Virus record (IMG/VR): IMGVR_UViG_3300002460_000003
Location: 1 to 64,000 of that record
Source: a virus
Length of the DNA: 64,000 bases
Reading direction: 5' to 3' (one strand)
Part shown: piece after piece, positions 50,106 to 58,602 of the stretch
How the letters are laid out: each line of letters begins with the position of its first letter
Position numbering within the stretch: position 1 is the first letter of the stretch
The notes under the pieces: generated by a model
What the model was told of the DNA's origin: nothing
Databases searched by the model: none
Seen by the model: only the letters and a program-made list of their open reading frames with translations
Position numbers and translations under genes: made by a program

Positions 50106-50313
50106 GTCTTATTCTTTCTTGAGTATGGCTGCTAATTTCCTAATTGCTTTATCCATCTCAGGTCTGTCTGTATTGGGAGTGTTATCAAGTGAGATTGCCC
50201 TTCCTCTCCTTTGTTGTCTTGCTATTGCCTTTGGTATGGCTGGGCTTGCTGGTCGTTTTGTGGATCAGAATATTGATGATGGCTTACTCGGGGATGAAAA
50301 AGATGTTCAGTAG
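50071..50313 (+). CDS. Holin-like protein, 80 aa
   Basis: Two hydrophobic helices (about 14-37 and 42-60), positively charged N-terminus and a polar, acidic C-terminus; the end AGLAGRFVDQ resembles DUF7940-type holins. Lies between endolysin and spanins, overlapping both. It would form the membrane lesion that times lysis. Confidence 0.7.
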   Translation: MKLIPNKKKVLKSYSFLSMAANFLIALSISGLSVLGVLSSEIALPLLCCLAIAFGMAGLAGRFVDQNIDDGLLGDEKDVQ

Positions 50314-50731
50314 TCTGACAGTCAAACCCCTCATCATAACTCTCTTAGCTTCCATAGCCTTAAATGGACTTATGTTGATGGTTTCTAAGCATTATTATGA
50401 CGCTAGGGCCGAAGCAGTATATAGCCTCAAAGAAGCAGAGAAAACGATTCTAGAGCAGCTAAAGGCTAAGGAATTAGCCGATAAAGCTTGTGTTATAGCT
50501 GACAGTGTAGCCACATCTTTTCAGATTGAGAATAATCAGTCTGTAGAAGAAAGGGATAAGGAATTATCCTCCATACAAAGTATCCCAAGCACTCCTAAGA
50601 AAGTTGAGGTAACAGTTGATGATGTTAAAAGCAATGTTGCTGACGTTGATGATAGGCTGCCTAGTAGCATTATCAGCGTGCTCTCCTCAACAGATAATCG
50701 TGTACAGAGACAAACCAATCCTAACCCCTGA
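50294..50731 (+). CDS. Inner-membrane spanin subunit (Rz-like)
   Basis: Start at MKKMFSSLTVKPLIITLL, 145 residues. One N-terminal membrane helix (about 10-30), then a charged coiled-coil periplasmic domain, the usual Rz plan. It overlaps the holin end and contains most of the Rz1 reading frame. Confidence 0.75.
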   Translation: MKKMFSSLTVKPLIITLLASIALNGLMLMVSKHYYDARAEAVYSLKEAEKTILEQLKAKELADKACVIADSVATSFQIENNQSVEERDKELSSIQSIPSTPKKVEVTVDDVKSNVADVDDRLPSSIISVLSSTDNRVQRQTNPNP

Positions 50732-50912
50732 CAGCTTGCTTGTAGACCCTTGTGGACTAGCTACAGCAGGTGACACTGTTCGGAGTTTAGCTAGTGGATA
50801 CATCTACAACACAAGCTGCCTTTCCCAATATAAACTTCTCCTTGAAAAACAGAGGGAGCATAAAAGAAAAGTAGTGGAGCTTTATAAGAATGACAACACA
50901 GACAGCAAATAG
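50619..50912 (+). CDS. Outer-membrane spanin lipoprotein (Rz1-like)
   Basis: 97 residues in a shifted frame overlapping the Rz gene end. Signal peptide LKAMLLTLMIGCLVALSAC ends with lipobox LSAC; the mature part begins SPQQ and is Pro-containing. With Rz it bridges the inner and outer membranes and fuses them, the last step of lysis in Gram-negative hosts. Confidence 0.8.
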   Translation: MMLKAMLLTLMIGCLVALSACSPQQIIVYRDKPILTPDSLLVDPCGLATAGDTVRSLASGYIYNTSCLSQYKLLLEKQREHKRKVVELYKNDNTDSK

Positions 50913-51177
50913 TCGGTTAAATACCTACTGGGAAAAGTTTGGGTTATGGGCTTGTGGAGTTATTATTGCTCTTCTATGCCTTGCCTATAATGACCAGAAG
51001 GCTCAGATTGAAAAGATGGAAGAGAAAGTTCAATTCCTCTACATCGACAAGGTGAACAAGTCTGATCTTAAAGACACTGAAGCTAGGATTATGAATCGGA
51101 TTGAAGGGATGCAAACAGATATCCTGGCTCGTATGGATATTCTCTTTAATAAGATTGATAGCTCACCAAGACGATAA
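50890..51177 (+). CDS. Membrane-anchored coiled-coil protein, 95 aa
   Basis: One membrane helix (about 15-33, FGLWACGVIIALLCLAY) and a C-terminal coiled coil. Overlaps the Rz1 end. May be an antiholin, second holin-like or lysis-timing protein; not recognised. Confidence 0.55.
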   Translation: MTTQTANSRLNTYWEKFGLWACGVIIALLCLAYNDQKAQIEKMEEKVQFLYIDKVNKSDLKDTEARIMNRIEGMQTDILARMDILFNKIDSSPRR

Positions 51178-51227
51178 AATTAATAAAGGCCGGCGATGGC
51201 TACAGTTTTTAGCACAAGGAATGCAGT

Positions 51228-51593
51228 ATGCTAAGAAATATCGTAGACCTTACATTTCTGTTACTGGCTGTTCTATTGATTACAATCTTATTGAGAGATA
51301 TGAAAGTTTCAGACAATAATAATAACACTCAGTTGAACATAGAAGCTCTACGTCTTGAAGTAACCAAAGTCATGTCTACTAATATTCAATATATGGAAGG
51401 TAGAATTAATAAGCTTGGTGAAACACAAGACACATACCAAGTTAGTACAACTCATAAGGTTAACCTTCTAGAACAGAAAGTTGAGAAGTTAGAAAAAGAT
51501 AATAAAAACACTAATAGAATTATAAACACTATCACCAATAACAATACTAATATTGTGAACAGTGAAGATAGAAAATCTAATAACAATAAATAA
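51228..51593 (+). CDS. Membrane-anchored coiled-coil protein, 121 aa
   Basis: One N-terminal hydrophobic helix (residues 3-22), then a long coiled coil and an Asn-rich tail. Similar plan to the preceding gene, so the two may interact. Last gene of the rightward transcript. Function unknown. Confidence 0.55.
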   Translation: MLRNIVDLTFLLLAVLLITILLRDMKVSDNNNNTQLNIEALRLEVTKVMSTNIQYMEGRINKLGETQDTYQVSTTHKVNLLEQKVEKLEKDNKNTNRIINTITNNNTNIVNSEDRKSNNNK

Positions 51594-51627
51594 TAAAAGG
51601 TGCGCCAACACCTAGCCTCAGAATATT

Positions 51628-51659
51628 GCCCCCTTCCTCACGGTTGGGGGCTTTTTGTT
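51628..51659 (+). terminator. Strong terminator of the late rightward transcript
   Basis: GCCCCC/GGGGGC stem around TTCCTCACGGTT, followed by TTTTTGTT. It separates rightward late genes from the convergent leftward block. Confidence 0.85.
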
Positions 51660-51912
51660 ATTTGAAACTAATATAATCTGCCGGAGCTTGAAAGTACGTT
51701 AATATTTCATTATCTGAAACTAGTGGGTCAAATTTAACCTCCATCTCACGAAGAAATTCCATCACTTTCCACTCAACAGTCCCATGAACTACATCACTAC
51801 TGACATTATTAAATACTACTGAAATTACATCTCCCAACATATCTACTTCCTCCTGAGACTCAAGAGTAATAACAACTGGTTGGAATTCCTGTTTCTTTGT
51901 TTCAATTTTCAT
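51658..51912 (-). CDS. Hypothetical protein, 84 aa
   Basis: Acidic, alpha/beta (VVITLESQEEVDMLGDVISVVF). Last gene of the right-hand leftward operon. AAGGAG upstream. Function unknown. Confidence 0.55.
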   Translation of the reverse strand: MKIETKKQEFQPVVITLESQEEVDMLGDVISVVFNNVSSDVVHGTVEWKVMEFLREMEVKFDPLVSDNEILTYFQAPADYISFK

Positions 51913-51922
51913 TTTATTCTCC

Positions 51923-52864
51923 TTAATTATCCAAATGTTTTAGAAACTCTACACGTACTGTCTTACCAACTTCATTGGACAAGAGCTTATTGAATTGCTT
52001 CCAATTATCTTCTGCTTCCACTTTAGGTTCACGTTCAGTTTCCTTTGTAAAGTCTTCCAAGATATCTTGTACAGTAAGACCAAGAATCTTACCGAAGTCT
52101 TTGTTAGTCACTTGACCAAACTTACTGACTACATTGCACACTCGTTGTTCTGTATTATACTCAAGGATACTGTTCAACAAGTCTGACAAGTCCTCAGACA
52201 ATTCAAACACTTCATTCTTTGGTTTAGACTTCTTCTCACTAAAGCTTTCAGTCTTATTCTTGAAGTAAATACGATTACCGTTATCAAGCCAAGCTGGTTC
52301 TACAGGTTCAATTACCAATCCCTCAGACGTGTTATCTTCTTCATAACCTTCTGGTGTTAGCAGAGACTTAAACGTGTTTGGTAGAGCTAGACCCTCAGCG
52401 AAAGTGCCAGATGAGATGAACGGGACATTAGGAATTCCGATACCTTCACACATAGACCTCTGTTTAAGTTTGTTCTGTACCAAACCATTAAGTCTCATAT
52501 CAAAGGCACGGAAGTCTTTTTCACCATACTCAACTTCTTTTTGGATGTTGCCGCCAAACAATTCACCATAAATAACTAGGGTCAGGTCTGTCCAATCTTC
52601 TGTTTTCGACAGTACTTCCCATAAAGACATAACCTTATCTTGATACTTATTAATTACAGCCTGACAGTTGAAGAACGTACCGTCAACAAACTGAGTACGA
52701 CTAGCAACCTTCACTTCCGTACCATCACACCAAAAGCTAAAGTTAGCTCCGTGTAGTTTCTCAGTGGCAATCCACAGGCCGCCATCTTTCCCTTCATACT
52801 GAACCTTGTCAATCAGATTCTGACGATAAGTGTTTTCCAAGCTACTGAACTTCTGGAATTCCAT
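51923..52864 (-). CDS. RNA ligase, T4 Rnl2-like
   Basis: 313 residues from MEFQKFSSLE, seven bases after GAGGAG. Adenylation motif I is ATEKLHGANFSF with Lys36, near the Lys35 of T4 RNA ligase 2; FRAFDMRL, EGLVIEP and RIYFKNKTESF supply later nucleotidyltransferase motifs. The C-terminal about 80 residues are helical, as in Rnl2. It seals nicks in RNA, perhaps repairing host or phage tRNAs cut as a defence. No kinase-phosphatase partner is in this window. Confidence 0.85.
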   Translation of the reverse strand: MEFQKFSSLENTYRQNLIDKVQYEGKDGGLWIATEKLHGANFSFWCDGTEVKVASRTQFVDGTFFNCQAVINKYQDKVMSLWEVLSKTEDWTDLTLVIYGELFGGNIQKEVEYGEKDFRAFDMRLNGLVQNKLKQRSMCEGIGIPNVPFISSGTFAEGLALPNTFKSLLTPEGYEEDNTSEGLVIEPVEPAWLDNGNRIYFKNKTESFSEKKSKPKNEVFELSEDLSDLLNSILEYNTEQRVCNVVSKFGQVTNKDFGKILGLTVQDILEDFTKETEREPKVEAEDNWKQFNKLLSNEVGKTVRVEFLKHLDN

Positions 52865-52875
52865 TCTCTTTCTCC

Positions 52876-53109
52876 TCAATGAATTGTCTGTTGTGTAAAT
52901 TCTGGTAAATCTTCTTTCCCATCAGCATCCATAAACTGTAATTCACATACGTGATAGCTGATATAGGAATACATATTTGTGTGGTTAAGGTATTTCAGTT
53001 TAGCTTCCATTGCCTCCTTAGTGATGTAGTAACCACAATGGAATGTTCGTACATCATCAGGGTCTTCTTCGTATAGCTCATAGATGTGGTAGATTGTTGG
53101 GATAATCAT
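52876..53109 (-). CDS. Hypothetical protein, 77 aa
   Basis: Beta-rich and Tyr/His-rich, opening MIIPTIYHIYELYEEDPDDVRTFHCGYYI. Overlaps the next gene upstream at ATGA. Resembles small phage proteins with similar openings; function unknown. Confidence 0.55.
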   Translation of the reverse strand: MIIPTIYHIYELYEEDPDDVRTFHCGYYITKEAMEAKLKYLNHTNMYSYISYHVCELQFMDADGKEDLPEFTQQTIH

Positions 53110-53420
53110 TTATTATCCTCCGATAAAGCTCCAAAGTCAATTATTGTATCCCAGTGTTTACCCCTCCGAATTTCGGATGCTCTATTATAATAATCACTTG
53201 CTAGCTTACTGAATTCAGATGAACAGAGTACAAGACGACTAACTTCACGTTCAATGTAGTCTGGTAGCTTAACATACGGATACCTGCCTTCTAAATAGTC
53301 TTTGTATTTATCTTGTGTATCCGAATATTTATAGTTACCGCCATATCCAATAGCCAACTCGTACTGTTCAAAATATTCCTCTTGTCTGAACAACTCCTCG
53401 AACTCTTCTTTTGTCTTCAT
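53106..53420 (-). CDS. Hypothetical protein, 104 aa
   Basis: Start set at MKTKEEFEELFRQEE with GGAGG upstream; the longer frame lacks a ribosome site. Helical, charged. It lies just past a terminator, so it may need its own promoter or read-through. Confidence 0.5.
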   Translation of the reverse strand: MKTKEEFEELFRQEEYFEQYELAIGYGGNYKYSDTQDKYKDYLEGRYPYVKLPDYIEREVSRLVLCSSEFSKLASDYYNRASEIRRGKHWDTIIDFGALSEDNK

Positions 53421-53439
53421 AATATTTATCCTCCAGTAA

Positions 53440-53478
53440 ATAAAAACTCCACGACCCGTTAAGATCATGGAGTTAATG
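53440..53478 (-). terminator. Leftward terminator after the glutaredoxin gene
   Basis: Minus strand AACTCCATGATC and GGTCGTGGAGTT form a long stem followed by TTTTATTT. Confidence 0.8.
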
Positions 53479-53489
53479 TTAAGCTAGAT

Positions 53490-53729
53490 TTAGGTGGCTG
53501 TCAAGCTTTCTTTAAGCTCTTTGAATCCACCTACGTACTGCTCTAGTTTAAAGATTTGAGGGACTGCCCTCGGCGCTGGTAAGTCTAGCTTTTCAAACAA
53601 TAAAAAGAAATCCTCACGAGACACATCCTCACCCACCTTCTTGTATTCAAACAGCAACCCCCTAGATTCTAGCAGAGCAGTTGCTTGAACGCAATATGTA
53701 CAATTTTCTTTCCCGTATACAACAAACAT
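53490..53729 (-). CDS. Glutaredoxin
   Basis: 79 residues with active site CTYC (residues 10-13) in MFVVYGKENCTYC and the cis-Pro/substrate loop AVPQIF followed by GGFKEL. It reduces ribonucleotide reductase and lies next to nrdB, an arrangement shared with other phages. Confidence 0.9.
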   Translation of the reverse strand: MFVVYGKENCTYCVQATALLESRGLLFEYKKVGEDVSREDFFLLFEKLDLPAPRAVPQIFKLEQYVGGFKELKESLTAT

Positions 53730-53751
53730 TATTTTACCCTCAGATTTATAT

Positions 53752-54828
53752 TTAAAAGCCTAAGTCATCAAAGTCGATGTTATCAGTATCATCTTTCACA
53801 GACCCAACTTTGTAGGAGGTTAACTGAATCTCTTGTGGTGCAACCTGCATCTTTGAGCTGTCAATATACTTATCCATGTAAGAGCATGGATTCTTTTCAA
53901 TCACTTGGAAATCAAATGGGATACCCAACGCATCATACAGGGGCTTAGCCATATAGAGTGTGTACTCTTGAAGTAATTCAGCAGTAAGGCCAATCACCTG
54001 CCTACCCTCACTGAAGAGATACTTTGCATTCTTTACTTCTTGTGCAGTGATTGCATCCAATACACCCTTAATCTCATCTTTAAGTTCAGAGAAAGTCTTC
54101 AACCACTCTTTGTCTTGTTTAAGGATGTTTAAGATTGCGTAGTCCATACGAGTATGCAAGACTTCATCACGAGCAATCAGGGTTACTAAAGAGCCAATGC
54201 CTTGAAAGATACCAGTCTCAGCAATAGCAAAAGTAACGGCGAAACTACTCATGAATGCAATTGCCTCAAGGGCAAACAGTGCAGTAAATGCAAGAGCAAT
54301 AGCCTTACGTTTCTCTTCCAAGGTAGCCGTGGTTGGTAGTGATTCAAGTTGATCAAATGCTCTAACAATGGCTTCGCTACGAGAGACAATATCTACGTTA
54401 TTATAAGTATCACGTAGCACTTGGTTTGGGTTCAGAACAGTCTGTTTGACAATATGACTGTATGTCCGAGCATGGATTGTCTCAAAGAAACTCCATGCGT
54501 TAATCATACCCTCTAGTTCAGAGTTAGTCACATAACGCATCAACAGACCAGCAATAGACTTAGATGCCACAGAATCTGCAAGAAACTGCCACGAGATAGT
54601 TTTCACCATTAGGTCAACAACATCTTTTGGTGCATTGATCATGTCTTGTTTATCTTGGCTAAGAGATACCTCATTCTCATTCCAGATTTGACTTACCTGT
54701 TTTTGGTACAGATCTTCAAGTTCTGGATAAGCCACATTGATTGTATCAAACAGTCCTAAGTCTTCTCCAAGAAACAGCGGGTATTTGTTTGTTTCAAATC
54801 CTTTATTATTTACATTAAATACAGACAC
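53752..54828 (-). CDS. nrdB: Ribonucleotide reductase class Ia, beta subunit
   Basis: 358 residues. Iron ligands and radical tyrosine are in place: WQFLADSVASKS, SFFETIHARTYSHI (Glu, His, Tyr), FAIAETGIFQG and IARDEVLHTRM (Glu, His). The C-terminus is acidic (DDTDNIDFDDLGF), fitting contact with NrdA. It generates the tyrosyl radical used to make deoxyribonucleotides. Confidence 0.95.
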   Translation of the reverse strand: MSVFNVNNKGFETNKYPLFLGEDLGLFDTINVAYPELEDLYQKQVSQIWNENEVSLSQDKQDMINAPKDVVDLMVKTISWQFLADSVASKSIAGLLMRYVTNSELEGMINAWSFFETIHARTYSHIVKQTVLNPNQVLRDTYNNVDIVSRSEAIVRAFDQLESLPTTATLEEKRKAIALAFTALFALEAIAFMSSFAVTFAIAETGIFQGIGSLVTLIARDEVLHTRMDYAILNILKQDKEWLKTFSELKDEIKGVLDAITAQEVKNAKYLFSEGRQVIGLTAELLQEYTLYMAKPLYDALGIPFDFQVIEKNPCSYMDKYIDSSKMQVAPQEIQLTSYKVGSVKDDTDNIDFDDLGF

Positions 54829-54840
54829 ATTTATCTCCTA

Positions 54841-54863
54841 AAGAGGGCTACGTGTGTAGCCCT
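54841..54863 (-). terminator. Stem-loop between nrdA and nrdB
   Basis: Minus strand GGGCTAC-ACAC-GTAGCCC followed by TCTTT. May attenuate nrdB relative to nrdA, or protect an mRNA end. Confidence 0.55.
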
Positions 54864-54872
54864 TGTAGTATA

Positions 54873-57056
54873 TTAAAGTTTGCAGCTTTCGCAAGCCTCT
54901 TCCTCTTCTTCAGCACCAAGAAGCTCTTGGATGCCACCGCCATTGTAATCACGAGTATTCATGTAGTATTGGGTTTTGTTGCCAAGCTTAGCCTGAGCAA
55001 CCCATTCTTTCATAAGTTCACTGAGTGGCTTCTTCTCATCCTCATATTTACTTGGGTCAAAGTAGTAATCTGCACTAATAGCCTGATCTGAGAAATCTTG
55101 AACTCGGGAATAATACTTTGCTAGCGTTGTGTTGTCAACATCCCAAGCCAGTAGATTACCTTTCGACCACTCTTTACATATATATTGAATAACACCTTTA
55201 CGGGACTTCTTATTAATTACAGGTTGACGAATCGGGTATAAACTGTTTGGTGCATCACAGAACAAAGCACTTGACTCAGTAGGCATGTGAGCTACCAGCA
55301 CTGAATGCTTACGCCCTTTACCCCTCAGCGATTCCCAATCAAGTACAGGAATATAACCCTTGTTGAATCTTGTGTCCATAGGGAGCCAATCTTTCTTAAT
55401 ACCTTCTACAACATAGCCACTCTCTTTACTCAATTGCTGTGAAGCTTTCAGTAAATAGAAGTAGTGATATTCTGCAAGCTTGCTTACGAAGTTGAAAGAC
55501 TCTTCACTACCATCATAATCCAATCCATTCTTATACAAAGCAGATGCAAGCCCTGTGATACCAATACCCGCACTTCGTCGTTTCATAATGCTGGCTTTCA
55601 TAGAGTTTGTCATCATTGGTGCTTTGTCAATCATCTTATCTACAGCTTTCAGGGCAACACTTGCAATATGTTCATATTCGGCAAATGCAACCTTAGCAGC
55701 ATTGATGGCGGCCAGTGTACAAAAAGCTGTCTCTCCGCTGGACTGCTCTGCATAAAGGTCTTGCATATCTTTATAAGACTTTGTTACTAGACAAATTTCT
55801 TGGCACAAGTTAGACAGACGAACTATATCGATAAAAGGTGTATGTTCATTTACACGAGTGACGTTAATTGAGTAGACGCGACCAGTCTCATTACGTGCAA
55901 TCAATACACTCTTCAACAAGTCTCGTGCTTTAAGTTTCTTAAACTTCTTACCACAGGCGATGGCTTTATTTACAACTTCATTATATTCAACAGCTTTCAA
56001 GACATAGAAAGCATCGTGAGCTTCTGGGGCTTCAACTAGGTCAAACAAATACCAGTCTTCATTGTTAATTACAGCCTGTAAAAAAGCATCATTGTAAGCA
56101 AAACTATAGTCCATCTTATCCAGACGGGTTTCAATATCCACTCGCTGAGTCTTCCACATTACAATGCTTTCAACTTCAGGATCAATACACTTAAACGTTA
56201 CTGTTGCACTACCACCGCGAGAGACTTGAGTAAACATCTTAACTGCTTTATCAAGTGTAGCGTAGATGCTATGTTTACCAAGATGCTCTACAGCACCACC
56301 CTTTACAGGGGAACCCTTAGAGCGTGTGTCAAACTCAATACCAATACCAGCTTTCTTTGCTGTCATCTTATAGGCAATGTGTTCTGCAACACCAATACTG
56401 TCTACGGTATCTCCGCCTGTAATAATGCAGCAACTAATGGTGTCAAAGTCCCCTGTACGGATACCATTGAGTGCGGGTGTAGGGAGATTTACTTTACCCT
56501 CAATCAAAGCTTTAGCTAGATCAAAAGCATCCTTAGAGTCCCCATGTAATCCTAGTCCAATACCAAGACAACCAATATGAGGAGTCTCTACAGGTACACC
56601 ACCTTTACGAATAGCATACTTATCCCCCCATTGAACAATCTGCCAGTATTCTAGATGATTCTGATAAACCTCTTTGTACCAACCCTCCCATACTGCGTTA
56701 TATTGTGGCATTGTCTCCTTATCCCACACACCATTTTTAATCATGGCATTGTAGATAGTTTCAAAGCTATCCTGATCACTCACTCCAAGTAACCGCTCCA
56801 TATTCTTTCGCAGGCTGGCCTGTTCTAGACGTGCTGCAATACGAGAGTAACCAATCTCTTCCTTGTCCAAACAAACATTAATCATTGTCTGGTGAATATC
56901 CGATGCTTTAGCTGTCTCTGGTAGACGTTTGTAAGTTGAGAGTGCAATCTCCGACCAGTCCCCTCCAGTCTTGGTTGCATATTGTGCCCACTTATTAAGC
57001 TTCTCTGCTCGAAACTCTTCAATACTCCCATCGTATTTGATCACATTTTTTAACAA
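54873..57056 (-). CDS. nrdA: Ribonucleotide reductase class Ia, alpha subunit
   Basis: 727 residues. N-terminal ATP-cone (VIKYDGSIEEFRAEKLNKWAQY), substrate-site Cys in DTISCCIITGGDTVDS, catalytic loop NLCQEICLVTKS, second redox Cys in GETAFCTLAA, and C-terminal shuttle cysteines CESC. All essential residues appear present and no intein or intron interrupts the gene. With NrdB and glutaredoxin it converts NDPs to dNDPs. Confidence 0.96.
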   Translation of the reverse strand: MLKNVIKYDGSIEEFRAEKLNKWAQYATKTGGDWSEIALSTYKRLPETAKASDIHQTMINVCLDKEEIGYSRIAARLEQASLRKNMERLLGVSDQDSFETIYNAMIKNGVWDKETMPQYNAVWEGWYKEVYQNHLEYWQIVQWGDKYAIRKGGVPVETPHIGCLGIGLGLHGDSKDAFDLAKALIEGKVNLPTPALNGIRTGDFDTISCCIITGGDTVDSIGVAEHIAYKMTAKKAGIGIEFDTRSKGSPVKGGAVEHLGKHSIYATLDKAVKMFTQVSRGGSATVTFKCIDPEVESIVMWKTQRVDIETRLDKMDYSFAYNDAFLQAVINNEDWYLFDLVEAPEAHDAFYVLKAVEYNEVVNKAIACGKKFKKLKARDLLKSVLIARNETGRVYSINVTRVNEHTPFIDIVRLSNLCQEICLVTKSYKDMQDLYAEQSSGETAFCTLAAINAAKVAFAEYEHIASVALKAVDKMIDKAPMMTNSMKASIMKRRSAGIGITGLASALYKNGLDYDGSEESFNFVSKLAEYHYFYLLKASQQLSKESGYVVEGIKKDWLPMDTRFNKGYIPVLDWESLRGKGRKHSVLVAHMPTESSALFCDAPNSLYPIRQPVINKKSRKGVIQYICKEWSKGNLLAWDVDNTTLAKYYSRVQDFSDQAISADYYFDPSKYEDEKKPLSELMKEWVAQAKLGNKTQYYMNTRDYNGGGIQELLGAEEEEEACESCKL

Positions 57057-57074
57057 GTCCTACTCCTTATTTAC

Positions 57075-57476
57075 TCAGTTGTTTTTATTTCGTTCATTAT
57101 TAACAGCAGACTTACCAGCTTTCTCATCAACAAAGGCTTTATCAGCACTTCCTTGATTACCCATCATAATAAGTTCACTTCGTAGTTCAGGGTCACGGAT
57201 ACAAGCTACCTTACATTCCCATGACATATTACCAGACAACTCCCACTGACGATCAGTTCGCTCTACCCCGTTATACCGACCACCAAACCACGGTGTATTG
57301 TCTTTCTTTGTTAGTGGTCGATGGTTACATTCATCAATGTGGTAGGGTTGTTCAGTGTCTAGCCCAAGGGAATATAGAACAGCTTCTAGAGTTTTCTTAT
57401 CTTCATTCAGGATTGCTTTCTTAGCTACATCGTATTGCATTAGGTCATACAACGAGATTGATCGTGGTGTACTCAT
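57075..57476 (-). CDS. Hypothetical protein, 133 aa
   Basis: Helical opening (SISLYDLMQYDVAKKAILNED), central HIDECNHRPLTKKDNTPWFGGRYNG, basic C-terminus. A possible zinc site is His/Cys/His in the middle. Upstream of nrdA, role unknown. Confidence 0.55.
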   Translation of the reverse strand: MSTPRSISLYDLMQYDVAKKAILNEDKKTLEAVLYSLGLDTEQPYHIDECNHRPLTKKDNTPWFGGRYNGVERTDRQWELSGNMSWECKVACIRDPELRSELIMMGNQGSADKAFVDEKAGKSAVNNERNKNN

Positions 57477-57486
57477 ATGTTACTCC

Positions 57487-57705
57487 TTATTCATCATTAT
57501 TAAATTCTTCAATCGCTTCTCGTGGACTGTCGCCATTACAGTACATTTCCATAAACTCAGCAGCATTGTCGCAGAAGATGAGAAAGGCATCCTCTTTCTT
57601 AATGTTGAAGAAGCTGCGTTTCTTAATCAGGTTCATTAAGTCGTTGAGCCAGATATCAAGTGGATAATCAGCTAACTCTTTAAATGGGAAAGTTTGTTCT
57701 TTCAT
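57487..57705 (-). CDS. Hypothetical protein, 72 aa
   Basis: Soluble helical protein beginning MKEQTFPFKELADYPLD. Sits between ThyX and the 133-aa gene. No recognised motif. Confidence 0.5.
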   Translation of the reverse strand: MKEQTFPFKELADYPLDIWLNDLMNLIKKRSFFNIKKEDAFLIFCDNAAEFMEMYCNGDSPREAIEEFNNDE

Positions 57706-57706
57706 T

Positions 57707-58429
57707 TTAGTTCTCCTCTAGTAATGCTTTGTAACTAACAGGGAAAAGTTCTTTTACAATGTCAGCTACTTGTTCAGCCACAATTCTAGTTTCATATTGG
57801 GTATCTTTCTTTAAGCGTAGCTTGAGCATATCGCAGAACGCACCAAGTGTACCACTCCATACCCAAGTCGTCATCATTGATTGTGGCAATACCATGCGTG
57901 CTTCCTCTGCACAAACGCCTAAATCAAGTAGTGTATTGTATGTCTCTAGTGCTGCTTTGTTTACTTCTTCAGGACGATAGATGCAATTACCTTCAACGTT
58001 CTCAATATGATCAATTACACTAATATCCACAGCTTCTTCAGAACTACCTTGCTTTACATTCTCAGCAGCCTTACGCCATGACTCAGGTGTGTAGAACTCA
58101 GGGTCATCTTTTACATACCGACGACTAACTTCATTCCAAGGCATAAACTTATGCTTCACCAGTTGACGTGCTACAAACACTGGTGCTTTTACACGAACAC
58201 TGATAAAGCTGTGGTTGAATGGGCTGAAGTGCTTGTGTTTGGCAAGGTAATTAATAAGCTTTACATCTGAAACCTTGAGGTGCCCCTTTTCATCCCAACA
58301 AAGCCCACCCTCCTCATCATAGTAATCATGCTCCAGCTCACTCTGCTTATCAAAAGAAGTTCTTGCTGCATCAACCACCGAAAGATCGTCACCACAATGG
58401 TTAATATATTCCACTTTAATCTGACTCAT
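57707..58429 (-). CDS. thyX: Flavin-dependent thymidylate synthase
   Basis: 240 residues. ThyX signature region FVARQLVKHKFMPWNEVSRRYV: the usual RHRx7S is KHKx7S here. DAARTSFDK at the start and MVLPQSMMTTWVWSGTLGAFCDMLKLR near the end complete the fold (FAD, dUMP and folate sites). It converts dUMP to dTMP using FADH2, downstream of the phage dCMP deaminase. The start overlaps the preceding small gene (ATGA). Confidence 0.9.
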   Translation of the reverse strand: MSQIKVEYINHCGDDLSVVDAARTSFDKQSELEHDYYDEEGGLCWDEKGHLKVSDVKLINYLAKHKHFSPFNHSFISVRVKAPVFVARQLVKHKFMPWNEVSRRYVKDDPEFYTPESWRKAAENVKQGSSEEAVDISVIDHIENVEGNCIYRPEEVNKAALETYNTLLDLGVCAEEARMVLPQSMMTTWVWSGTLGAFCDMLKLRLKKDTQYETRIVAEQVADIVKELFPVSYKALLEEN

Positions 58430-58602
58430 TCTTCCTCTCCTTTATCTTCCAAATTCTTTTTGTATTCTAGCATCTCCAAGTGCTGTTGCCAAGTATCGGC
58501 TGCAAACACTTCTAGTTCATACATCATACCTGTAGCTTTAAAACTATTGAAGGTTTCCTCTGAATCAACCCAAAAGAAATATTTGTCACTTGGTAGTTTC
58601 AT
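58426..58602 (-). CDS. Hypothetical protein, 58 aa
   Basis: Frame from ATG overlapping the upstream stop (ATGA) to a TGA overlapping the ThyX start (ATGA). Starts MKLPSDKYFFWVDSEETF, acidic helical C-terminus. The double overlap supports translation. Function unknown. Confidence 0.55.
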   Translation of the reverse strand: MKLPSDKYFFWVDSEETFNSFKATGMMYELEVFAADTWQQHLEMLEYKKNLEDKGEEE

